Below are positions 1-8,201 of a DNA stretch of 64,000 bases, piece after piece. Position 1 is the stretch's first letter; each line of letters opens with the position of its first letter. The translations under genes were made by a program, and so were the position numbers. Below the pieces are notes generated by a model. It had not been told where the DNA came from and did not search any database. It saw only the letters and a program-made list of their open reading frames with translations. Source of the stretch: Alkalinema pantanalense (GTDB lineage Bacteria; Cyanobacteriota; Cyanobacteriia; Leptolyngbyales; Leptolyngbyaceae); assembly GCF_050753345.1 (NCBI RefSeq), contig NZ_JBLZFX010000011.1, positions 1 through 64,000 on the forward strand, given 5' to 3'.

Positions 1-104
1 TTTTCGGGGCGCTATCGCAATCGCAGGAAGCGGTTTGGACTCCGGCTCAATTTGATTGCGGGTCTACTCAATTTTGAACTGGCACAAGCCACTTGATTCA
101 TGCA

Positions 105-304
105 GGAGGTCTATTCTGCATTGCCTAAACCATGGGACGCAAATGGGATGGTTAATTGACCCCGAAGAGCAAACCATTTTTGTCTATCTACCGCAACAAC
201 AACTCACCGTCTTTGATGAACCCACACAAATTTTGCCCTGTCCTGGTTTTGCGAAGGATCTCAGCTTAACGGTGGAAACCCTTTGGGGTTGGTTATCTGA
301 GTGA
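105..304 (+). pseudogene. Uma2-family (DUF820) nuclease, C-terminal remnant
   Basis: The last ~65 residues read as the C-terminal half of a cyanobacterial Uma2-family protein: an ILHCLNHGTQMGWLIDPEEQ segment, a FVYLPQQQ strand, then a hydrophobic tail ending GWLSE. Uma2 proteins have a restriction-endonuclease-like PD-(D/E)xK fold, are usually about 190 residues long and occur in many copies in cyanobacteria. The upstream half is missing: the same frame has a TGA at 53-55 and no Uma2-like sequence precedes it in any frame back to the window edge. A TTG at 56 could open an 82-residue frame, but its first 15-20 residues do not resemble the family. I read it as a 5'-truncated or frameshifted remnant; a frameshift in a longer gene starting outside the window is possible. 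Confidence 0.6.
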
Positions 305-363
305 ATCCCTCCCAGGTTATCGATCTCGGGAATCCTGGAATCTAGGATGGGAGTCCAGTGGCA

Positions 364-1140
364 TCATTCTGGAAAGTTCCGCGATCGCACATCTTCTGAA
401 AAAGCTTGCACCGCTTGGCCGATCGTTTCCCGCAAATTGACATAGGACTTGGCAAAGGGTGGCTTCCAATCTCCCATACCCAACACATCCGTCGTCACCA
501 ACACTTGCCCATCACAGCGATTTCCAGCACCAATGCCGATCGTTGGAATGGATAATTTTTCGGTAATCGTTTGAGCCAGATCAGCAGGAATATGTTCCAA
601 GATGATCGAAAACGCTCCCGCCTGCTCTAGGGCGATCGCCTCCTCCAGAATTCTTGCCCCTTCTGCATCGGTCTTGCCCTGCTGCTTAAAGCCCAACTGC
701 CGCACCGATTGCGGTGTGAGGCCCACATGACCCATCACCGGAATCCCCGCCCGCACCAAGCGAGCCACCGTATCCGCCATTTCCGGGTAGCCGCCTTCCA
801 GCTTGACGGCATGAACGCCCGTTTCCTTGAGCGCCCGCCCCGCCGATCGCATCGCCTGCTGCCAGCCTTCCTGGTAGCTCATGAATGGCAAATCCATGAC
901 CAAAAACGAATGCTTCACCCCCCGTCGCACCGCTTTGGCATGGTGCAGCATTTCCTCCAACGTCACAGGCAGCGTTGTTTCATACCCCAAAGCCACCATC
1001 GCCAAGGAATCACCAATGAGAATTAAATCCACTTCAGCTTGATCTAAAATCTGTGCGATCGCGTAATCCCAAGCAGTTAACGCCGTAATCGGTCGTCCTT
1101 GCTGTTTCCATTGGGCCAAGTGCTGAAGCGTAACGGGCAT
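364..1140 (-). CDS. panB: 3-methyl-2-oxobutanoate hydroxymethyltransferase
   Basis: Ketopantoate hydroxymethyltransferase transfers a hydroxymethyl group from methylenetetrahydrofolate to 2-oxoisovalerate, the first committed step of pantothenate and coenzyme A synthesis in the cytoplasm. The 258-residue product has the family length and a TIM-barrel pattern: an N-terminal ITALTAWDYAIAQ, the metal-binding GDSLAMV near residue 45, DLPFMSY near 82, KLEGG near 111 and IILEHIP near 180 with the presumed catalytic Glu. The frame extends 30 codons further upstream, but those residues do not resemble PanB, and ATG at 1138-1140 gives the usual MPVTLQ start. It is transcribed alone; the next gene upstream (YdcF-type) is on the same strand but separated by a terminator. 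Confidence 0.95.
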   Translation of the reverse strand: MPVTLQHLAQWKQQGRPITALTAWDYAIAQILDQAEVDLILIGDSLAMVALGYETTLPVTLEEMLHHAKAVRRGVKHSFLVMDLPFMSYQEGWQQAMRSAGRALKETGVHAVKLEGGYPEMADTVARLVRAGIPVMGHVGLTPQSVRQLGFKQQGKTDAEGARILEEAIALEQAGAFSIILEHIPADLAQTITEKLSIPTIGIGAGNRCDGQVLVTTDVLGMGDWKPPFAKSYVNLRETIGQAVQAFSEDVRSRNFPE

Positions 1141-1324
1141 GGGACAAGTTCCAAAGTGGAGTGCAAAAAGTCTTTGACCAAGATAGCAAAGGTTCACGAT
1201 CATCTGTTGCGTAGCAGTTATCCAGAGCACTCTTTAGCGCGCCCGTCACTCATCCGTCACACTCCAACCCTCCAGAAGCAGAGATCAGCAAGTCTAGTCT
1301 GACAAAACTGGAAAACCACCTTAG

Positions 1325-1357
1325 AAAAACGAAGGGAACCTCCGAAGAGATTCCCTC
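1325..1357 (-). terminator. Intrinsic terminator after the YdcF-type gene
   Basis: On the minus strand a hairpin with AGGGAA/TTCCCT outer arms, CTC/GAG inner pairs and a TTCG loop is followed by a T-rich run (TTTTT near 1326-1330). It lies 70 bp past the stop of the minus-strand gene ending at 1424 and before panB. Confidence 0.7.
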
Positions 1358-1423
1358 AGCTAGGAATGACCGATATGCCGTGATGACAAGACTACGGACT
1401 CCGAGACAACCAGAACCCTCTTC

Positions 1424-2626
1424 CTAGCTAGCTCTTAAGGGCCGTACCCAACCTCTCAGGAAGTAGTACAGCGACGTGAGGGACTCGCCAACCACCTTAG
1501 TACTGATATTGAGCGCATCCATACTCGGCAAAAAGTCCGACACCATTAGATTTCGCTCAATCAGGTCGCGACCTTTCGCTCGTTGTGCCAGGGAGCCTTT
1601 GGGCGGAATGGTGTAGAAATCCGTAGGACGAGCAATGACTGCAACATTCTGCCCCGTCTGATTGAGTTCATTGGAGAACGTCAAAGCAGTACGACTCATT
1701 TCGATCGCGGACGTGACCACCATGACTTGATTGCCGTAGTTAATCCGCCGACTTTCCAGAAGCTTACGGGTATTTTGCGCACTTTCAATCACGGAAGTAC
1801 TGTCATTATCCTGAATAATCGCGCTACCAGGAATGCCAAACTGACTTTGCAGCAATCGGCTAATATCACTGGCTTCCGAGATGTTGTCAGCGTTGTCGCC
1901 TTCTTTCTTCGATCGACCCGGACGTGGCCCTGCACTGACAATGATTAAGGGCGAGTTGAACCGCTCCGCTTGATAGAGTTGCGCAGCGTAAAGAATACGA
2001 TCGCCTTGCTCCGTCAATTGAACTGGCTGATTGGTCAACAGGCTAAATCGACCTTCTGAAATTTGTTCAGGAGGGCCGAAAATTGCATTTTTCTCCGGAG
2101 TCACCGATCCAGCCGGAGGGGCTTCTGTGCGGGGACGCAACTTCAACCGAGTCGTATTTTGTCCCATCAACACAATCACTCGCTGGGCTCCAGCGGGTAA
2201 TGCTGACGGATCGGGCTGCGAAATTTGAATGGCTTCTAACTCTGTACGTTGAGCAACAAAGTTAGCAAATACGGGCAAGCTAAACAAAATTAATGCTGCC
2301 ACTGCAATCCGCAGTAACCACTTAGAAGTTGCATTAACGCCTTTATTTTCTGCGTCTCGCCAAACGATCGCCAGAAAAATCAAGATTAATCCCAATGGGT
2401 TAAACAGCAGGGAAATAATCTGCCAGATATCGCCTAACAGCCCCTGCTCCGGCGCACCTTTAAAAAAAGTGAGCGCCGCAACCACCACCAGTAGCACCAG
2501 CACCAATCCACCCAAAAAAGCTTTGGGTAGCGCTTTGAGGAGAACAAAGCGAGCTGCGAGCGCCACCAAAATCCACAGAAGAACTTGAGTTAAGAGTAGA
2601 AATACATCAGTCACCAATAGAAGCAT
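1424..2626 (-). CDS. YdcF/SanA-type (DUF218) membrane protein
   Basis: A 400-residue integral membrane protein. The first ~130 residues hold about four hydrophobic segments (roughly 5-25, 28-52, 70-90 and 105-125). The C-terminal part (about 200-375) matches the DUF218/YdcF fold: an RILYAAQLYQ helix, the LIIVSAGPRPG strand-turn, a long helix through SDISRLLQSQFGIP, then the IIQDNDSTSVIESAQNTRKLL motif. Family members such as E. coli SanA and ElyC act in envelope or peptidoglycan-lipid homeostasis; the reaction is unresolved. Start is the ATG at 2624-2626. Monocistronic with its own terminator. The family call is firm; the role is inferred. Confidence 0.8.
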   Translation of the reverse strand: MLLLVTDVFLLLTQVLLWILVALAARFVLLKALPKAFLGGLVLVLLVVVAALTFFKGAPEQGLLGDIWQIISLLFNPLGLILIFLAIVWRDAENKGVNATSKWLLRIAVAALILFSLPVFANFVAQRTELEAIQISQPDPSALPAGAQRVIVLMGQNTTRLKLRPRTEAPPAGSVTPEKNAIFGPPEQISEGRFSLLTNQPVQLTEQGDRILYAAQLYQAERFNSPLIIVSAGPRPGRSKKEGDNADNISEASDISRLLQSQFGIPGSAIIQDNDSTSVIESAQNTRKLLESRRINYGNQVMVVTSAIEMSRTALTFSNELNQTGQNVAVIARPTDFYTIPPKGSLAQRAKGRDLIERNLMVSDFLPSMDALNISTKVVGESLTSLYYFLRGWVRPLRAS

Positions 2627-3310
2627 TGAGTCATTCCCTTAGTTGCTGTGATAATCCTCGCGCTGTGTGGGTCTTGCCAAATTGTGCATAAACTACGCCC
2701 TAGCAAAGCCGACTATCGCAACTGGTAGAGCCTCTCAAGCAGAAGCAGACCTGACCCCCAACATTGGACGATCGTCCCCCCTAATCCTGGAAGCACCGCA
2801 GCGTAGCAGTCCATATCAGTAGCAGTTCATGTCATGAAGCTTGATAGCCCTAAAGCATTAGAGCTAGGCATGGGCTTCTGTGACGAATCAGAAAAGTTGG
2901 ATTGTGTGAGAATTCACATCTCAAAAAATATGAGAGTTCGCACTTCAAAACAGTCTGAGTTAGCGAGTATGCTACAGCAAGAATTACGAAACGCACGTTT
3001 TTTTTAGGGTTCGCCCATCCATCTTTCGCAATAACACCCCAATTTTTTGGTGCCAAAATTCATCTTTTGAGCTAGCCTACTTAGGTTCTATGCAATTCGA
3101 ACGAGGGTAAAAGCCAGGGGAAAAACCGGACAGCGCTGAACATACGCTTAACGTTTGTTTAAAAAGTTTTGTGCGATGAGGGATTGTGGGTGAGGAGTGC
3201 AAAAGTGGTATGCACCCCGTGCGAGGCAAGGTCTGTTCAAAAAGTTCACAGTTCAATCAACAGTTCAATCACTAGTCAATTTGCAGTCAATTCATCAGGA
3301 GACGTGCCAG
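2627..3310. other. Intergenic region, no supported gene
   Basis: Between the YdcF-type start and the 23-codon reading frame at 3311. It contains a TGTG-N6-CACA palindrome near 2904-2917 and a T7 run near 3001 but no convincing coding sequence on either strand. A 68-codon open frame at 2850-3056 (minus) has no ribosome binding site and an unbiased composition. Confidence 0.5.
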
Positions 3311-3382
3311 ATGGAGTCGGTGGTAGCGATCGCGTTTTTTGCGGTTTTATTGTTCTGGATTTTTCAAGATTTGAAGAAGTAA
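3311..3382 (+). CDS. Predicted 23-residue single-span membrane microprotein
   Basis: ATG at 3311 is preceded nine bases earlier by AGGAG (3297-3301), one of the best ribosome binding sites in the window. The product is only 23 residues: a short acidic start (MESV), about 16 hydrophobic residues and a charged QDLKK end, the layout of small photosystem, cytochrome b6f or NDH-1 subunits of cyanobacteria. I could not match it to a named one; PsbT begins similarly (MESV) but the rest differs. galE follows 160 bp downstream on the same strand. The existence of the peptide is inferred from the RBS and composition alone. Confidence 0.45.
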   Translation: MESVVAIAFFAVLLFWIFQDLKK

Positions 3383-3542
3383 GTCAGAGATTCTTAAGTC
3401 AGAGATTCTACAGATTCGTTGAGCATCCATCCAAATTTAGAGTGAATCCAGATTTAACCGTCCTAGGCTAGAAGATCAATCTAGTTGGTTTTTCTTGCGG
3501 AAAGCCCAAAGATGTTATCTGTTTTGTGGGGAGTAACGTAGC

Positions 3543-4580
3543 GTGGATATCGTGAAACAACCAGCAAAAATTTTAGTCACTGGTGGGGCAGGATACATTG
3601 GATCCCATGCAGTGTTAGCCCTACAGCAATCGGGCTATGAGGTCGTGGTTTTAGATAACTTAGTGTACGGCCACGCTGATCTCGTCAAAGACGTTCTCAA
3701 AGTAGAACTCGTAATGGGCGATACCAACGATCGGGCCTTGCTGGATCAATTGTTTCAGACCCATACCTTTGCTGCCGTCATGCACTTTGCCGCCTATGCC
3801 TATGTAGGCGAGTCCGTTAGCCAGCCCGATAAGTACTATCGCAACAATGTCTTAGGCACGCTGACCTTACTGGAGGCAATGATCGCCGCGAACGTTAAAA
3901 AATTTGTTTTTTCCTCCACCTGCGCCACCTATGGTGTGCCTAGCGAGGTTCCCATTCCTGAGGATCATCCCCAATCTCCCATCAACCCCTACGGAGCTAC
4001 CAAGCTGATGGTGGAAAGGATGCTAACGGATTTCGATCGCGCCTATGATTTACGATCGGTCGCCTTCCGGTATTTCAACGCAGCTGGAGCCGATCCCCAA
4101 GGCCGCCTGGGAGAAGATCACCAACCAGAAACCCACCTGATCCCGCTTGTTCTCATGACGGCTTTAGGTCGCCAACCCTCCGTTTCGATCTTTGGCACGG
4201 ACTATCCCACCCCTGACGGTACCTGCATTCGGGACTATATTCACGTCACGGATCTTGCCCAAGCCCATGTCTTGGGATTGGAATATCTCCTCAAAGGCGG
4301 GGCCAGCGATCGGTTTAACCTAGGGAACGGCAATGGGTTTTCTGTGCGGGAAGTCATTGAAACGGCTCGGGCTGTGACTGGACAACCGATTCCTGCCGAA
4401 GAACACGATCGTCGTCCTGGAGATCCCCCAGCCCTTGTCGGCAGTAGCGATCGGGCCAGGGAGACTCTAGGCTGGGCACCCCAATATGCAGACTTGCAAC
4501 AAATCTTGACCCATGCCTGGACTTGGCACCAGACTCGCCATGGGGCAGCCAACCTAACCCCAGAAAAAACTACACTCTAA
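3543..4580 (+). CDS. galE: UDP-glucose 4-epimerase
   Basis: GalE interconverts UDP-glucose and UDP-galactose using bound NAD, supplying galactose for exopolysaccharide, lipopolysaccharide and galactolipids. The 345-residue sequence is an extended short-chain dehydrogenase: NAD-binding TGGAGYIGSH at 13-22, VLDN at 36-39, HFAAYAYVGES at 81-91, catalytic SST at 124-126, and the YGATK active-site Tyr150/Lys154, then the NAAGADP and RDYIHVTDLA segments. The start is GTG at 3543, giving the expected 12 residues before the Rossmann glycine motif. The last codons (KTTL, stop) lie inside a 15-bp tandem repeat continuing downstream, so the C-terminus has been written by the repeat. Confidence 0.95.
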   Translation: MDIVKQPAKILVTGGAGYIGSHAVLALQQSGYEVVVLDNLVYGHADLVKDVLKVELVMGDTNDRALLDQLFQTHTFAAVMHFAAYAYVGESVSQPDKYYRNNVLGTLTLLEAMIAANVKKFVFSSTCATYGVPSEVPIPEDHPQSPINPYGATKLMVERMLTDFDRAYDLRSVAFRYFNAAGADPQGRLGEDHQPETHLIPLVLMTALGRQPSVSIFGTDYPTPDGTCIRDYIHVTDLAQAHVLGLEYLLKGGASDRFNLGNGNGFSVREVIETARAVTGQPIPAEEHDRRPGDPPALVGSSDRARETLGWAPQYADLQQILTHAWTWHQTRHGAANLTPEKTTL

Positions 4581-4614
4581 AAAAACTACACTCTAAAAAA
4601 AATCTACACTCTAA
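4564..4614. repeat. 15-bp tandem repeat spanning the galE stop codon
   Basis: Three copies of a unit reading AAAAAACTACACTCT, the first containing the galE stop codon (4578-4580) and the third slightly altered. Direct reading; copies are separated by one or two bases. Confidence 0.85.
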
Positions 4615-4832
4615 GCTGATGGGGAACCGATGAGGGACGATTTAGGGAACCGATAAGGGGCGAATAGGGACTGACTGTACAAGCCCTGTAGAAAACGTGA
4701 GAATAAAACCTCAGAATGCAAGTCCTACGCTTCAATGAATACGTGTCCAAAAAGACGCGATCGCAAAGACGTGCCCGTCAAGACAGCCCCTAACTGCCCA
4801 ATTAACAACCCAATATTCAGTTCAGCGGAACA

Positions 4833-5147
4833 ATGGAAGTAGCAAAAGAATTGGATCCCATGACCTCCGATCGTCCTCATACTCAAGCCCATTCCCCATC
4901 ACTAGCTCGCTTAGAAGCAATCGTATTGGAAATTGGCGAGGCCGTTTTAGCGACAACGGAAACAGTAGACTGTCTGGCGACCCGTTTAGATGAAATTGCC
5001 CAGCAAGTTCAGCAACAGGGATATCAAATCTTTGCCCTCAGTGAAGAAGTTGAAAACCTGACGACGACCCACCAAACCACATTGGAACGCTTGGGCAATC
5101 TGACGGAAACCCTTGAACAAATCACCACGTCCTTCCAGAAAGATTAA
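4833..5147 (+). CDS. Small coiled-coil protein, unknown function
   Basis: A 104-residue hydrophilic protein of no family I recognise. After a loose 25-residue start it is helical, with heptad spacing of hydrophobic residues and many Gln/Glu/Thr (about 27-100), predicting a long coiled coil: two similar stretches, LARLEAIVLEIGEAVLATTE and LDEIAQQVQQQGYQIFALSE, resemble an internal duplication. No signal peptide or membrane span. It stands alone between galE and the HetZ-related gene. Start ATG at 4833 is not decided by a strong RBS; the ATG at 4860 (MTSDRP) is an alternative. Codon use matches the neighbours, so I consider it real. Confidence 0.65.
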   Translation: MEVAKELDPMTSDRPHTQAHSPSLARLEAIVLEIGEAVLATTETVDCLATRLDEIAQQVQQQGYQIFALSEEVENLTTTHQTTLERLGNLTETLEQITTSFQKD

Positions 5148-5619
5148 TGGGTAGGACTTGAATGGAGCTTGATTCGTAGGGACAACCTTGGATAGCTAAT
5201 TTCTCAGCATCCTCAAGATCCGGCAAGACTCGAAGTCCGCGTCAGCCTCGCGATCGAGCAACTGGAATGCGTCATACCGCGAATCCATCCCCTCGATCGA
5301 AGGGAATACGTTGCTTGGATCAATTGCCCCATTGGATGAGATCACTGACTGACTGCAGGGAACCATCCTATGATCACTGCACTCAGCATCAGTAAATCCA
5401 CCGATCTTTTGACACTTCGCCATTGGTTGCTTGGAACCTCACCTGCATCCCTGCATTTGCATAACTGCATCGTGAACCACCATATATCAACCTAACTGGG
5501 ATTACCAAAAAATCGGAAAAAAGAGATTACCCGAAGGGGTAAGTGTGTGAAATTCACGAAGTGCGGCACACTCTAAAGTTAAGCGGGAAAGTTAGGCGGG
5601 AATGTAAGGACAGTGAACC
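5148..5619. other. Intergenic region, no supported gene
   Basis: A 75-codon frame on the minus strand (5196-5423) has no family likeness and no RBS. Near 5530-5610 short AGTTA/GCGGGAA repeats precede the HetZ-related start and may form its promoter region. Nothing else seen. Confidence 0.5.
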
Positions 5620-6537
5620 ATGACTCTAGCAGACAAGTTAGCTCAGGAATGGCGATCGCAGTTACAGGCAGACCTACCGGGCCACGCAAGTGCCCATGAA
5701 GCCATTGTGGCTTGGCTGCTGGGAGAAAACCAAGATCAGTTCGATACCTTTACACATGTCCAATTAGACATTGCTCGCCAAGCAATGGACTATCGGTATC
5801 GGATTCTGCGGGATCGCTATCTCAATGCCAGCCCAGAGCGGGCCTATCGCAACTTGATCCAACGCCTTAGTGGTTTATTTTTATTGCGAAATAAAATAAA
5901 AACCTGGATTTCTCTATCTCGAGATCGGCAGCGAACAGTAGTGGATGTGTTGCAGGAAGTGATCCAAGAGCTCATGCAACAGGACTCCTATCTGCAACAG
6001 CAAACTGCGTGGATCAGCCAGTGCACCACCGATCCCCGGCTACGCAATGCCTTGGTTTTAGCTGCAACTGAGGAATATTGCCTACGCCCCATTCGTAACC
6101 AGCCCTTGTTGATGTATCGCTTCGTTAACTACCTGCGCCGATCGCAGCGGGGAGGCATGACCCAGGTGCCTACGGCTGATTTTATCCGCCTGGTATCAGA
6201 AGAAGTGAACCCAGATGACGCTGATGGATCCGTTAGCCTGCTAGATGGTCAAGCCATCTCAGACTATCAAGATGCCCAAGCCCAAGCTGAACAGCGGGAA
6301 GTTCGGGACGCAGTGGTGGGCAATCTGGCGGCCTATTTAGATGAAAAAGTGGGCCCGGAAGCCTCTGCATGGCTGAAGTTGTACTTACAGGGAAAAACCC
6401 AGGAAACGATCGCAGAAGCCTTGAATATGCCCATCAAGCAGGTCTACCGTCTGCGGGAAAAAGTCAGCTACCATGCGACTAAAGTTTTTGCAGCGAAAAA
6501 GAAGCCAGAATTGGTTGCAGAATGGCTGGGCAGCTAG
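5620..6537 (+). CDS. HetZ-related helix-turn-helix protein
   Basis: A 305-residue soluble protein rich in Arg/Gln helices. The C-terminal part (about 235-295) contains a predicted helix-turn-helix: GKTQETIAEALNMPIKQVYR, followed by a basic REKVSYHATK helix. This arrangement and the long helical N-terminal region resemble HetZ, a cyanobacterial protein needed for heterocyst differentiation, and its paralogues, which also occur in species that make no heterocysts. The window contains no hetP or patU next to it, so a heterocyst role should not be assumed. ATG at 5620 follows GGAATGTAAGGACAGTG, with AAGGA as a plausible RBS. I infer a DNA-binding regulator. Confidence 0.6.
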   Translation: MTLADKLAQEWRSQLQADLPGHASAHEAIVAWLLGENQDQFDTFTHVQLDIARQAMDYRYRILRDRYLNASPERAYRNLIQRLSGLFLLRNKIKTWISLSRDRQRTVVDVLQEVIQELMQQDSYLQQQTAWISQCTTDPRLRNALVLAATEEYCLRPIRNQPLLMYRFVNYLRRSQRGGMTQVPTADFIRLVSEEVNPDDADGSVSLLDGQAISDYQDAQAQAEQREVRDAVVGNLAAYLDEKVGPEASAWLKLYLQGKTQETIAEALNMPIKQVYRLREKVSYHATKVFAAKKKPELVAEWLGS

Positions 6538-6799
6538 ATTGTCGGTGATCGGCTCCAAAAATCTTCCTGCGAGATCTCCAGGGAGAGTGTTCTCATCCGG
6601 GGCTTGACCCTGTAAACTGTCCCATAGATTCGTGGGCAATCTTAGAATTTCTTGCCATTTCCCAGAGATTTTCTAGCCTGCGCAATCGCACCCTTAGTTT
6701 CAGCCAATAGTTTCAGCAGCATCCCTGAAGTTCAGGCGACCTTAATGAAACAGGCAAGCAATCTAAGAGGTTGGTGTATCGGCTTAGGGAGAGAAAGCA

Positions 6800-7828
6800 G
6801 TGGACAAGTTTGCAGCAGAAACACTCAAAGCGATCGCAGAAAAGCTCATCCAAGCCCGAGAAACTCAGGGAATTTCTTTGAATGAGGTGTCTGCTAAAAC
6901 CTACATTCCGCTGCGGATTTTAAAGGCATTGGAGGCCGCAGAAACCTACAAGCTACCGGAACCCATTTTTGTTCAAGGCTTTATTAAGCGGTATGCCGAC
7001 TTAGTGGGACTGGATGGCACCGCCATTTCCCACGAATTCCCGCTGGCTCAGACGACGAGTAGCATTCCCAACCCGGTGATCACCCAGGCTCAATCTGTCC
7101 CAGTCCGACCATCTGAGCCCTTGATGAAGCCTCCCATTCAGGCTCCTGTCCCGAGCACTTCTCGTAGGGAATCGGGTAGACCCAGCACTTCAAGTTTTGT
7201 CACCCCAAATTCTTCAACACCAGCCACCGATCGAGCCAATGTTGCTGCCCCGATCACTGAACCGATCGCCAGCCGAAGCACCGCTCTTCAGGATCTTCCC
7301 AGTTCTTGGACGCGATCGCCCGATCGCCCAACGGAACAGACCCATTGGCGACTCCCGATATTGGGCGGCATTCTAGGGGTGGTTCTGCTAGGGAGCATTG
7401 TGGTCCTTCTCAGTCACAATCTCACACCTAAGGCCACCACCGAACCCAGCACACCCACGAATGCAACGACGAATTCACCGTCCCCAGCCTCTGAGTCTCA
7501 ACCGATCACAGCAAAATCCACGTCATCAGCTCCCCCAGCAGCCCCTAGCTCTTCCCCACCAGCACCTCAACCGGGGGCTATCACCGTGAGTCTAAATGTG
7601 ACCGATGAGAGTTGGGTAGAAGTGGAAGTCGATGGCAAAGTCGAAACTTCCGCCACATTGCCCAAGGGAACCCAAAAAACTTGGTCAGGACAGAAGCAAA
7701 TTATTGTTTACTCAGGCAATGCCAAGGGCGTTTCCGTTTCCCGAAATCAAGGTGCAGCCAAAGCCTTGGGAACTACAGCTGATCCGAAGGGAATAAAATT
7801 CACAGCAGCCGGTGAAAGCCCCCTCTAG
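6800..7828 (+). CDS. RodZ-like helix-turn-helix membrane protein
   Basis: A 342-residue protein with RodZ architecture: an N-terminal xenobiotic-response-type HTH (about 8-75, including ARETQGISLNEVSAKTYIPL and FVQGFIKRYADLVGLD), a long Pro/Ser/Thr-rich linker (85-183), one membrane span (about 185-206), a second Thr/Ser/Pro-rich linker and a C-terminal beta domain (about 258-342, DUF4115-like, with the DESWVEVEVDGK strand). RodZ links MreB filaments to the elongation machinery and sets cell shape in rods; the cyanobacterial role is inferred. The start is GTG at 6800, eight residues before the conserved helix. It follows the HetZ-related gene by 262 bp on the same strand. Confidence 0.85.
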   Translation: MDKFAAETLKAIAEKLIQARETQGISLNEVSAKTYIPLRILKALEAAETYKLPEPIFVQGFIKRYADLVGLDGTAISHEFPLAQTTSSIPNPVITQAQSVPVRPSEPLMKPPIQAPVPSTSRRESGRPSTSSFVTPNSSTPATDRANVAAPITEPIASRSTALQDLPSSWTRSPDRPTEQTHWRLPILGGILGVVLLGSIVVLLSHNLTPKATTEPSTPTNATTNSPSPASESQPITAKSTSSAPPAAPSSSPPAPQPGAITVSLNVTDESWVEVEVDGKVETSATLPKGTQKTWSGQKQIIVYSGNAKGVSVSRNQGAAKALGTTADPKGIKFTAAGESPL

Positions 7829-8201
7829 CGCAAGCCGAACTCTCGCTTGGCACTCCCCATCACATAGACATTGTTTTTGGCAATCAAGATAAATTGCAAT
7901 CAAGATAAATTCAGTGTCCATGGAGTTCTCCAGTGGGGAAGTTCTCCGTTACAGGTTCTCGATTAGGCAAGCTATCCCAGTAGGTACAATCCTTAGGGTC
8001 AATTCCGTTCAGTACTATCAGCGAGTTCTGACATCGGAAATTTCCTAGGCAGACTGACCTGTACAGGCCACTATTCGGCATGGGGAACTCGGCTTGTATT
8101 TCCTTTAGAATTTCTCCAGAACTCTTCCTTGGGTCGGCTCTTTTAGACAGCCCCTCATCCCTTACAATAGTTTGGATTTCTGCACCTCAAGATTAATTGC
8201 C
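7829..8201 (+). other. Intergenic region upstream of carB
   Basis: No gene seen. The duplicated AATTGCAATCAAGATAAAT phrase near 7880-7910 is a short direct repeat. TACAAT at 8163-8168 is a good -10 candidate about 35 bp before the chosen carB ATG; no clear -35 accompanies it. Confidence 0.4.

Noticed and set aside
2904..2917. TGTGAGAATTCACA as a CRP-type operator
   Set aside because: Only four bases of each arm match the TGTGA-N6-TCACA consensus, and it is about 280 bp from the nearest downstream gene.
2850..3056. 68-codon open frame on the minus strand
   Set aside because: No RBS, no family likeness, and it crosses AT runs and a palindrome; looks like chance.
5196..5423. 75-codon open frame on the minus strand
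   Set aside because: Unrelated to known proteins by eye, no RBS, ordinary intergenic composition.
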